6,101 nt of DNA from assembly GCA_030631445.1 (NCBI GenBank), contig DAOVLD010000118.1:1-6101 (forward strand), in the 5' to 3' direction. The DNA is from Bacteroidota bacterium. GTDB taxonomy: Bacteria; Bacteroidota; Bacteroidia; Bacteroidales; VadinHA17. Position numbers and translations under genes: made by a program. This document shows, in pieces, positions 1 to 5,639 of this stretch; within the stretch, counting starts at the first letter, position 1; the number at the start of each line of letters is the position of its first letter. Below the pieces are notes generated by a model, which was not told the origin of the DNA, did no database searches, and saw only the letters and a list, made by a program, of their open reading frames with translations.

Positions 1-1
1 A

Positions 2-112
2 ATCAGGGATAACATTCATGTTGTAAATATTGCCGGACCAAGAGAGAGCAACCTGAAAGGAATTTATGAAGCATCAGGACTGTTTCTGGATAAGCTTTTG
101 AATATTTTCTGA
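2..112 (+). CDS. C-terminal fragment of a cpYpsA-like (SLOG superfamily, 'putative molybdenum carrier') protein
   Basis: This is an open frame from the window's left edge to a TGA at 110-112, giving 36 codons; the start lies outside the window. The visible tail contains VNIAGPRESNLKGIYE followed by an amphipathic LFLDKLL helix. An 'NVAGPR-S...-GIY-...-FL-LL' ending is how I remember the C-terminus of the circularly permuted YpsA family (Pfam 'putative molybdenum carrier'), a Rossmann-like SLOG fold thought to bind nucleotides or related ligands. The biochemical role of that family is poorly established and the old molybdenum label is doubtful. The gene converges on the minus-strand operon that ends at 216, with the hairpin at 131-152 between them. 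The assignment rests on about 25 residues of motif resemblance, so it is tentative. That the reading frame is coding is more secure than the family name. Confidence 0.55.
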   Translation: MRDNIHVVNIAGPRESNLKGIYEASGLFLDKLLNIF

Positions 113-123
113 TTGAATTTTCT

Positions 124-152
124 AAAAAAAGCACCATGCTTCAGCATGGTGT
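124..152 (-). terminator. Rho-independent terminator of the minus-strand C1q-like/T9SS operon
   Basis: Read on the minus strand there is a 9-bp stem (arms 144-152 and 131-139, one G-U pair at the base) closed by a 4-nt loop, followed directly by seven T residues (the A run at 124-130 on the plus strand). It lies 64 bp past the stop codon of the 490-aa gene. On the plus strand the hairpin is preceded by A and followed by TCCGGGG, so it does not look like a good terminator for the cpYpsA-like gene. Confidence 0.75.
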
Positions 153-215
153 TCCGGGGAGAGTATGTGTTTGAAATAGTGCGCTTTAGCGTACTTTGAA
201 AAGGACAGATACTAA

Positions 216-1688
216 TTAGTGAATACGGAAGCCGGTGAAAGATCCTGTGCCACTACTGTTTGGGACACCAGTAAAAAGCACAATCCGAACGGTCTGATCT
301 GAAATAAGTTTTATAAAAAATGCTGAATATACAATATCATTCGTGCTAATATTATTATTCAGTGTTTCATATAACATACCTTCATGATAAATATGCAATT
401 TTTGTGCATTGCCATCAGCAATATAATTAACTCTAAACGCATAAACACCATCAGTTGGTGCGGTAAAAATACCTGTTGGAGGATCATAGCCTCCTCCGTC
501 ATTATATTCAACAACATCATTGAAAAGAAACGTTGTGTCTGTTGAAGTAGGCAAGGGAACTGTCGTCGTCCTTTTGGCCCGAAATCCAATCAAAGGTATA
601 TTCTCCAAACTACTCAAATCAACAATTTTAGTTCCACCTGCGTCAGTTATCTCTAAATTGGCAACATTCAAATTAACGCCGGTAATTAGTTCATTCCCCG
701 GATCGGCATCTGCATCATCAACATTATCCTGGGGAAGTTTTACATATCCTCCATTGGTAAGATAAATTGTGTCATTTGAAATGGACAATACCTGTAATTC
801 ATTTGTTGCACTTGTGTCATTATAATTCAGTGTTACGGTACTTCCGTTTTCAATAGATAATAAATTCTGTATGAGACTAAGATCCTGCTCATCGGTATTA
901 TCCAGGTATGGAGAAAGATCGATCCTGGTTGAGTCGCTGTTTCTGGTAATGTATAGTTCATTTCCTTCAATACGCAAATCCTGTATCTCATTTACCGGGC
1001 TTGCATCAATATCAACAGTATTGATCAGTGTACTATCCGAAAGTGTTTTGATCTGCAACTTATTCCCTGAAAGATTCAGTATCTGGAGTTCATTATCCGG
1101 ATCAGCATCTGCATCATTGATAAGTCCGGACAGATCAACAGGGTTATCATCGTTTTCAAGAGAAAGAATGTGGCTTTGGGGATCATAAGAGAGTACCTGG
1201 TCGTCTGATGCAGGATCACCGGCAGGACCGGGCGGACCTTGTGGTCCCGGTTCAAGTGATTTTTGAGCATAGAGTGCATATGGAACAGACAGAAATTGCA
1301 TTGTTCCCATGGTAAGGTATTCGTTGTCAAATTTGATCTCTACTTTCAGGAAATGCAGATCATCTCCCCAGGGAATATCCTCAAAACTGGTAACGGTCCC
1401 GTTTGAGCAGATCCCTTGTCCAATAACAATATTGAAAAGTCCGAACTGACTGGTTGTCACCTCAAAATGAACCTCTTCCCACTCTACTTCACCGGTCGGA
1501 CTGCCTGAAATTATGGACAGGCGTATATCAATATTCTGGTTTATTAACTCATTTCCACTGGCATCCCTGGCAACAGCCTGGTAATTGATTCCTATGGGAA
1601 CAGACTGTGCCATAAGACAAGCAGTGAAAGCTCCCGCCATTATTATAGTAAATAATAAACTCATCAAATTTAACCCTGTTCTTTTCAT
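216..1688 (-). CDS. Secreted fibre-like protein with beta-strand repeats, short collagen-like stretch and C-terminal C1q/TNF-like domain
   Basis: This 490-aa protein begins with a signal peptide (residues 1-27, hydrophobic core about 8-25, likely cleavage in LMA|QS; a Cys at 24 makes a lipoprotein conceivable but the lipobox is poor). Residues 33-142 form a domain starting GINYQAVARD and ending in FLSVPYALYAQ, a module recurrent in Bacteroidota exported proteins and often placed before tail-fibre-like regions. Residues 148-159 are four Gly-X-Y triplets (GPQGPPGPAGDP). Residues 163-362 are about six degenerate units of roughly 30 aa built on an NELQxLxIxxxxLxIxxxxxxxxVDL pattern, with the acidic motif DADADP(D/G)NE at 192-200 and again at 325-333. 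Residues 368-490 resemble a C1q/TNF jelly roll: GFRA at the start, then F-NDVVEYNDGGGYD, TGIFTAPTDGVYAFRV, and a final FTGFRI strand. Such domains trimerise, which fits a trimeric stalk. No T9SS tail is present. It is the second gene of an operon, 12 bp after the T9SS cargo gene. AGGAG lies 4 nt before the ATG, supporting the start. Ligand unknown. Confidence 0.88.
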   Translation of the reverse strand: MKRTGLNLMSLLFTIIMAGAFTACLMAQSVPIGINYQAVARDASGNELINQNIDIRLSIISGSPTGEVEWEEVHFEVTTSQFGLFNIVIGQGICSNGTVTSFEDIPWGDDLHFLKVEIKFDNEYLTMGTMQFLSVPYALYAQKSLEPGPQGPPGPAGDPASDDQVLSYDPQSHILSLENDDNPVDLSGLINDADADPDNELQILNLSGNKLQIKTLSDSTLINTVDIDASPVNEIQDLRIEGNELYITRNSDSTRIDLSPYLDNTDEQDLSLIQNLLSIENGSTVTLNYNDTSATNELQVLSISNDTIYLTNGGYVKLPQDNVDDADADPGNELITGVNLNVANLEITDAGGTKIVDLSSLENIPLIGFRAKRTTTVPLPTSTDTTFLFNDVVEYNDGGGYDPPTGIFTAPTDGVYAFRVNYIADGNAQKLHIYHEGMLYETLNNNISTNDIVYSAFFIKLISDQTVRIVLFTGVPNSSGTGSFTGFRIH

Positions 1689-1692
1689 TATT

Positions 1693-1697
1693 CTCCT
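1693..1697 (-). promoter_or_regulatory. Shine-Dalgarno site of the C1q-like gene
   Basis: The minus strand reads AAAAGGAGAATAATG; the AGGAG core ends 4 nt before the ATG. It lies wholly in the 12-bp gap after the upstream gene's TAG. It is notable because the other starts in this window have no comparable site, as is usual in Bacteroidota. It may serve re-initiation inside the operon. Confidence 0.55.
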
Positions 1698-1700
1698 TTT

Positions 1701-2198
1701 CTAAAGCTTTTCAATTTTAAATAACCTGCTTATTATTTTCTCCTGACTAAATACATGGACCATATATAAGCCTCTGGAAAAACCGGAAAAATCAATAGTA
1801 AAATAGTTCCTTCCTTCCGGTAATTGCGATAATCGCTTGACATACAGGCTTATTCCGGTAAAAGTATAAACCTTAATAGTGAATTCAGTTATCTTATTAA
1901 TATTAAGTTCGATTATCAGATCATTCTCAACCGGATTAGGATATACTGAAACAATGGTTCCGTTATCCGGTTTGGAATAGTTAGTTTCATAACGCATTGA
2001 AGGCTGCTGAAATCCCTGAGTGATGAAATACCCGGAATTTTGATAAGAGATAACAGAAATCTCTCCAATGGTAGATGCAAGATAGTATCCACCATTTGAT
2101 GCAAATGATCCACCATTTGTAATCACTTTGTGGGAAATCACCTGGGCGTTGATTAAGCTCCCTGTCAACAAAAATAATCCCAGGAAAATGAATCTCAT
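1701..2198 (-). CDS. Small secreted protein with type IX secretion C-terminal sorting domain
   Basis: This 165-aa protein has three parts. Residues 1-18 are a signal peptide (FIFLGLFLLTGSLINA|Q). Residues 19-66 are a short region with the pattern ITNGGSFASNGGYYLASTIGE...GYFITQGFQQP, which recurs in Bacteroidota exported proteins just before the tail. Residues 84-165 are a type A T9SS sorting domain (Por secretion tail): SVYPNPVENDLIIEL at 84-98, then ITEFTIKVYTFTGI, an FSRGLYMVHVFS strand pair near 140-151, and the closing basic strand IISRLFKIEKL. Such proteins cross the inner membrane by Sec and the outer membrane by T9SS, where the tail is usually removed and the cargo attached to the surface or released. 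With the tail gone, under 70 residues of mature protein would remain, which is very small for a cargo. It is the first gene of an operon with the C1q-like gene, so a joint surface role is likely. No enzymatic motif is visible. Confidence 0.88.
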   Translation of the reverse strand: MRFIFLGLFLLTGSLINAQVISHKVITNGGSFASNGGYYLASTIGEISVISYQNSGYFITQGFQQPSMRYETNYSKPDNGTIVSVYPNPVENDLIIELNINKITEFTIKVYTFTGISLYVKRLSQLPEGRNYFTIDFSGFSRGLYMVHVFSQEKIISRLFKIEKL

Positions 2199-2237
2199 TT
2201 CTAAATTTTACCTCTGTTCTGATTAATTTTGCGACTT

Positions 2238-2264
2238 CAAATGTAAAAAAAATTATAATAACAA
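2238..2264 (-). promoter_or_regulatory. Bacteroidota-type promoter for the T9SS cargo / C1q-like operon
   Basis: On the minus strand, 2245-2238 reads TACATTTG, an exact match to the Bacteroidota -7 consensus TAnnTTTG. A TTGT at 2264-2261 could be the -33 element, with a spacer of about 16 nt, slightly shorter than the usual 19-21. Transcription would start near 2231-2233, giving a leader of about 33-35 nt to the ATG at 2198. The position is right for the operon, and the region between the boxes is A/T rich. The weak -33 match is the main reservation. Confidence 0.55.
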
Positions 2265-2362
2265 GTCCTCTAAATATTTTTTTTTAACAATTTATTAACA
2301 GGACGTTGCTAAATTTTATTTTTTTTGATGATTTTTCCTTTTTTGTCTATAGAGCCAGGTCT

Positions 2363-3802
2363 TCACTCCTGCCATATTATCCTAATAAAAGATACCGGTT
2401 TTAATAATCTTACAGACCAGGCAAAAATAATACCCAGTAAACCGAAAATGAGAAGTTCATAAACCCAGAAAAAACTCGTTTTTGAAACAAAAAATCCCAA
2501 AATTACAACAAGAGCAAAGTATCCTGCCAATTTAATATTCCTTAAAATATCCGGTTTGAACTTCATTATTCTGTAAACAGCAATAATCTGGACTAAAACA
2601 GTGATTAATTGTGTTATAAGACTTGCCTTTGCTGATCCCATTGCCTGATATTTTGGAATAAGGATAAGGTTCAGAATAACATTCATAATAACTCCTGAAA
2701 GGGCAATAATATTAAGAGTTTTAAGATTTCCGTTAGCTGTCAGCAGTGAACCGGAAATATAACCTACCGATACAGGGATAAATGCCAGCATCAGTATCCC
2801 GAAAATATCTGCAGAAACCGGAATATGGGAATCATATAAAAGTGAAATGATCTCATTCCTGAAAAACAGGGACCCAATTGAGACCAGGATTGCCGGTACA
2901 ATGAGCAGCAGGAATGAAAGGTGTGTAAGTTCTTCTACCGACTGTTTTTGTTTTATCATTTTTGAAAACATAGGAAGCAAAATTCCGGCAAACAGATAAC
3001 CCATCATTGAAGCAGCATCAAGTATCCTGTAACTTTGCGCATAAATTCCCGCCTGAACACCTCCATCATCAAGCATCCGTTCAAGCATCACTGAATCGAT
3101 ACGTACATAGATAATCATGAACATACTCAGCAGCGCATACGGATAACTGCTTTTTATAATCTTTATCAGCATTTCAGAATTGAATCCGGGTCTGAAAAAG
3201 GCTGCTTTTTTTAATACTATAATAAAAGAAACAATCAGGGTCAATAGATAAGCCACGGTCTGTGCATAAACAAACCACTCTATTCTGAACTTTCCCTCAG
3301 TAATATTTCCCCATAACAAAACTCCACAAATAATAATCATCAGCGCACGGTCGAGCACCGAAAGAAAACTGTCAGTACGAAACATCTGCAAACCACTTAC
3401 ATTCGATCGCATATAAAGAATGAGGGATGCAATAAACTGGTTAATTACCAGAATTACCAAAAGTTTCATCTGAACAGAATCGTACCCGATAATAAAAGCA
3501 ATAAAAAAACTGACAATAAAATATACGATTGAAAGAAGAAATTTTAGTATAACAATATTGGAAAGGTATGATGCCAGATTAGCGTGATCTCTTGCAATAG
3601 CACGATTGTTGAAATTTGTTATACCAAAATCAAGCAGTATATTCAGAATGATCGAAAAACTGAACAGCGAAAAATAAAATCCATATTCTGCTGCACCAAC
3701 TACATTCTGCACCGTACGGTCGATCCCTAAAACCCAGAAAGGTTTAACCAGGAAATTCAGAAACAGTAGTATAAAAAGATTGGTTAAAAACTTTTTTTTC
3801 AC
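2363..3802 (-). CDS. Polysaccharide flippase, Wzx/MATE-like (MOP superfamily)
   Basis: This 479-aa integral inner-membrane protein belongs by overall pattern to the polysaccharide-biosynthesis export proteins (Wzx/RfbX type) that flip lipid-linked sugar repeat units across the cytoplasmic membrane. About 14 hydrophobic segments are visible, roughly at residues 9-25, 40-60, 84-106, 113-130, 150-165, 178-197, 220-235, 265-282, 297-313, 331-350, 364-383, 393-411, 424-440 and 446-466, matching the usual 12-14 helices and length. The N-terminus (KPFWVLGIDRTVQNVVGAAEYG, then ILLDFGITNFNNRAIA) is typical of Bacteroidota members. RIDSVMLERML near 234-244 and GIYAQSYRILDA near 252-263 are family landmarks. 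The start codon is GTG at 3802-3800; no upstream ATG is in frame and the family N-terminus begins here. No clear ribosome-binding site precedes it. It is divergent from a glycosyltransferase, supporting a surface-glycan role. The substrate cannot be told. Confidence 0.88.
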   Translation of the reverse strand: MKKKFLTNLFILLFLNFLVKPFWVLGIDRTVQNVVGAAEYGFYFSLFSFSIILNILLDFGITNFNNRAIARDHANLASYLSNIVILKFLLSIVYFIVSFFIAFIIGYDSVQMKLLVILVINQFIASLILYMRSNVSGLQMFRTDSFLSVLDRALMIIICGVLLWGNITEGKFRIEWFVYAQTVAYLLTLIVSFIIVLKKAAFFRPGFNSEMLIKIIKSSYPYALLSMFMIIYVRIDSVMLERMLDDGGVQAGIYAQSYRILDAASMMGYLFAGILLPMFSKMIKQKQSVEELTHLSFLLLIVPAILVSIGSLFFRNEIISLLYDSHIPVSADIFGILMLAFIPVSVGYISGSLLTANGNLKTLNIIALSGVIMNVILNLILIPKYQAMGSAKASLITQLITVLVQIIAVYRIMKFKPDILRNIKLAGYFALVVILGFFVSKTSFFWVYELLIFGLLGIIFAWSVRLLKPVSFIRIIWQE

Positions 3803-3831
3803 CGATAGTATCAGGTTACAGGCATATTTAA

Positions 3832-3859
3832 GTTGAAAGTTAAAAGTTAAAAGTTAAAA
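3832..3859. repeat. 7-bp tandem repeat (GTTAAAA)n, about 4 copies
   Basis: Four adjacent heptamers: GTTGAAA, GTTAAAA, GTTAAAA, GTTAAAA. It lies 30 bp upstream of the flippase's GTG, in the gap between the divergent flippase and glycosyltransferase genes. On the minus strand it reads TTTTAAC repeats and would fall in the flippase leader if transcription starts further up. Confidence 0.85.
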
Positions 3860-3883
3860 GTAAGCGTTAAACTTTACACAATT

Positions 3884-3965
3884 CCCTCTTTTTCCCTCTA
3901 TTCCCTCTTTCCCCTTTACTCCCTCTATTCCCTTTACTCCTTTTATTCCCTCTATTCCCCTTACT
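3884..3965. repeat. 9-bp degenerate tandem repeat, pyrimidine-rich (CCCTCTATT type)
   Basis: From 3894 to 3965 there are eight 9-nt units in strict register: CCCTCTATT, CCCTCTTTC, CCCTTTACT, CCCTCTATT, CCCTTTACT, CCTTTTATT, CCCTCTATT, CCCCTTACT. A 10-nt relative (3884-3893) precedes them. The plus strand is almost purely pyrimidine, so the minus strand is G/A rich. Period 9 is a multiple of three, but there is no sign it is translated. No function can be assigned. Confidence 0.85.
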
Positions 3966-3979
3966 TCATTATTATTCGC

Positions 3980-3999
3980 TCCCACAATCCTTCCCACAA
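3980..3999. repeat. Two direct copies of TCCCACAA, 12 nt apart
   Basis: TCCCACAA occurs at 3980-3987 and 3992-3999, between the 9-bp repeat array and the hairpin at 4000-4028. It is short and could be chance or part of the same degenerate repeat field. It is recorded because it lies in a 395-bp gene-free stretch. Confidence 0.4.
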
Positions 4000-4028
4000 C
4001 CTGCTTCCCGAATCAAGTTCGGGACAGG
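4000..4028. repeat. Intergenic hairpin (TCCCGAA / TTCGGGA stem)
   Basis: Arms TCCCGAA (4006-4012) and TTCGGGA (4018-4024) pair perfectly around a 5-nt loop. CCTG (4000-4003) and CAGG (4025-4028) extend the stem past a 2-nt bulge. No T run follows on either strand, so it is not a standard terminator. From memory, similar 'CCCGAA...TTCGGG' palindromes recur between genes in Bacteroidota, so a REP-like dispersed element is the likeliest reading. Confidence 0.6.
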
Positions 4029-4041
4029 CTATGAGGTTTTC

Positions 4042-4055
4042 GCAAACAAGTTTGC
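4042..4055. repeat. Perfect inverted repeat GCAAAC-AA-GTTTGC
   Basis: Six-base arms at 4042-4047 and 4050-4055 are separated by AA. The 2-nt centre is too tight for a good RNA hairpin, so a dyad protein-binding site is possible; chance is also possible. It sits between the larger hairpin and the 8-bp repeat array. Confidence 0.35.
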
Positions 4056-4062
4056 TCAAACG

Positions 4063-4118
4063 TTCCATTCTTCCATTATTCCACCATTCCAATCTTCCAC
4101 TCTGCAACTCTTTCAATC
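4063..4118. repeat. 8-bp degenerate tandem repeat (TTCCAnnn)
   Basis: TTCCA occurs at 4063, 4071, 4079, 4087 and 4095, exactly 8 nt apart, and two decayed units follow (TGCAACTC at 4103, TTTCAATC at 4111). The units are TTCCATTC, TTCCATTA, TTCCACCA, TTCCAATC, TTCCACTC. The array ends 79 bp before the glycosyltransferase ATG. This is the third distinct short-period array in the same gap. Confidence 0.85.
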
Positions 4119-4197
4119 TTTAAATATATTCGTTTACTTTACAAATGTAATAAAGCTTTGTAATTTCTTTTCACACTTTAATATTTTGTTATAATCC

Positions 4198-5331
4198 ATG
4201 CTAATAGCCGTAAATACCCGGTTATTGATCAAAAACAGAATTGATGGTACCGGTTGGTTCATAAACGAAACACTCAAACGGATTACCAGGGATCATCCTG
4301 AACACAAGTTTGTGTTTTTTTTCGACCGGCAATTCAGCAATGATTTTATTTTCAGTGATAATATCACCGCCAGGGTTATTCACCCACAAGCCCGGCACCC
4401 TTTTCTCTGGTACTGGTGGTTCGAATATTCTCTTACCAGGGCACTAAAAAAACTTAAACCTGACATTTTTATATCACCCGACGGATTCCTGCCATTATCG
4501 ATTAAAATACCATGCATCCCTGTTATTCATGATCTGAATTTTTTTCACCGTCCCAATGATCTGCCCCGGATGGTCAGAAATTACTATAACAGATATTTCC
4601 CAAAATTTGCAGAAAAAGCAACCAGGATAATTACCGTTTCAGAATATTCCAGGAAAGATATTGCAGAAAGTTATGATATTGATACGGATATTATTGATGT
4701 GGTTTATAATGGAGCTGACAAAATATTCAAGCCGGCTACAGAAATTGAAAAAAATGAAACGAAGAAACGTTTTTTTTCAGGAAAGGATTATTTTGTTTAT
4801 GCCGGCAGTCTTCATCCAAGAAAAAATATCTCTGCACTTCTCCAGGCTTTTGAAGATTTCAAAAAAGAAACCGGTTCTGATATGAAACTTGTACTGGCAG
4901 GAGAAACTCTTTTCATAACACCGGGTATGAAAAAGAAACTCAAACATATGAATTATAGTAACGATGTTATCCTTACCGGCAGAGTAAGTACTGAAGATAT
5001 GCGTTTGATAATCAGTTCAGCTACGGTTATGACCTTTGTTTCTCATTATGAGGGCTTTGGAATTCCCGTACTGGAATCTATGCAATGTGGTGTTCCTGTA
5101 ATTGCATCCAATGTAACCTCCATTCCGGAAGTGGCAGGTGTTGCAGCATTATATATCAATCCCGGCAAACCGGAAACTATTTTGGAGGCTATGAAAAAAA
5201 TCACAAAGGATATTAAACTACGGGAGAATTTGATAAAAAAAGGATTTGTTCAAAGCAGGAACTTTAGCTGGGAAAAGACAGCAAAAGCGTTATGGAACTC
5301 TGTGGAGAAAGTTTTGAGTTGTGAGAGTTGA
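4198..5331 (+). CDS. GT-B fold glycosyltransferase, GT4-type (glycosyl transferases group 1)
   Basis: This 377-aa cytoplasmic or membrane-associated enzyme is expected to transfer a sugar from an activated donor, usually nucleotide-linked, onto a glycan or lipid-linked acceptor with retention of configuration. The N-terminal Rossmann half (about 1-175) starts MLIAVNTRLLIKNRIDGTGWF, with the glycine loop at 17-19, and includes the HDLNFF motif at 111-116 and ITVSEYSRKDI at 145-155. The C-terminal donor-binding half follows VVYNGAD (168-174), with FVYAGSLHPRKNI at 199-211 and the E-x7-E motif EGFGIPVLE at 285-293, then CGVPVIAS. A C-terminal helix (FSWEKTAKALW) folds back as usual for GT4. Length and motif order are normal. 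The ATG is supported by the family N-terminus; no clear Shine-Dalgarno site or TAnnTTTG box was found upstream. It is divergent from the Wzx-like flippase, which suggests a role in a surface or capsular polysaccharide. Donor and acceptor are unknown. Confidence 0.92.
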   Translation: MLIAVNTRLLIKNRIDGTGWFINETLKRITRDHPEHKFVFFFDRQFSNDFIFSDNITARVIHPQARHPFLWYWWFEYSLTRALKKLKPDIFISPDGFLPLSIKIPCIPVIHDLNFFHRPNDLPRMVRNYYNRYFPKFAEKATRIITVSEYSRKDIAESYDIDTDIIDVVYNGADKIFKPATEIEKNETKKRFFSGKDYFVYAGSLHPRKNISALLQAFEDFKKETGSDMKLVLAGETLFITPGMKKKLKHMNYSNDVILTGRVSTEDMRLIISSATVMTFVSHYEGFGIPVLESMQCGVPVIASNVTSIPEVAGVAALYINPGKPETILEAMKKITKDIKLRENLIKKGFVQSRNFSWEKTAKALWNSVEKVLSCES

Positions 5332-5343
5332 GTACCGAATTTC

Positions 5344-5497
5344 GAGGTTGTCTCAAAAGTCTCTGTGGCTCTTTGTGACTTCTTAGTATTACCCTGTGAC
5401 TAACTCTTAGATAATTGTTGCACAGAGGTTCACAAAGAAGACACAAAGGACCACAAAGAGAAGAATTGTAACCATTACTCTCTTTTTAGACAGCCTC
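5344..5497. mobile_element. 154-bp MITE-like palindromic element with terminal inverted repeats
   Basis: The ends GAGGTTGTCTCAAAAG (5344-5359) and CTTTTTAGACAGCCTC (5482-5497) are inverted repeats matching at 14 of 16 positions. The interior is also a degenerate palindrome: GTGGCTCTTTGTGACTTCTT on the left mirrors AAGAAGACACAAAGGACCAC on the right. The right arm carries CACAGAG at 5421 and CACAAAG at 5431, 5442 and 5452, a 10-11-nt periodicity. No coding frame is contained and no clear target-site duplication flanks it. It starts 12 bp after the glycosyltransferase stop. I recall similar CACAAAG-rich palindromes as dispersed elements in Bacteroidota and relatives, so a non-autonomous, decayed insertion fits; a large RNA hairpin is the alternative. 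Confidence 0.6.
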
Positions 5498-5639
5498 TAG
5501 TAATTCAAGGATGCTCGAAAATTTACCGGAATAGTGAGTGTAATAAGGGTTTTTTTGTTAATTAACTTCATGCTATTTGCTTTTTCCTTTATACTTTATG
5601 CTTTCAACAGGTGAGGACTCATTATTCGAATAAACTAAT
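5498..5639. other. Intergenic spacer before rnhB; no recognisable feature
   Basis: This 142-bp A/T-rich stretch separates the palindromic element from rnhB. It contains a run of seven T residues (about 5551-5557) with no stable hairpin before it, and no exact TAnnTTTG box. The rnhB promoter and any terminator of the glycosyltransferase gene are presumably here or in the element, but I could not identify either. Confidence 0.5.

Noticed and set aside
871..1188. 105-aa open frame on the plus strand opposite the C1q-like gene
   Set aside because: It lies entirely antisense to a well-supported gene with a signal peptide and recognisable domains. Its serine/leucine-rich translation looks like the complement of the acidic repeats, not a real protein. 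The same applies to 520-765 on the plus strand.
2199..2362. Possible terminator for the flippase in the gap before the T9SS cargo gene
   Set aside because: The T run on the minus strand near 2246-2252 is not preceded by a credible GC-containing hairpin. The gap is mostly A/T homopolymer runs.
4000..4028. TCCCGAA/TTCGGGA hairpin as a terminator for the flippase or glycosyltransferase
   Set aside because: It lies upstream of both divergent genes and has no T run after it on either strand.
4157..4188. TTTG-N20-ATATTTTG as a promoter for the glycosyltransferase
   Set aside because: The -7 box has AT instead of TA at its first two bases, and the implied start would leave only about 3 nt before the ATG. 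The promoter is left unassigned.
5421..5460. CACAGAG/CACAAAG units every 10-11 nt considered as a CRISPR-like array
   Set aside because: Units are only about 7 nt with 3-4 nt between them, with no spacers of useful length. They are the arm of a larger palindrome.
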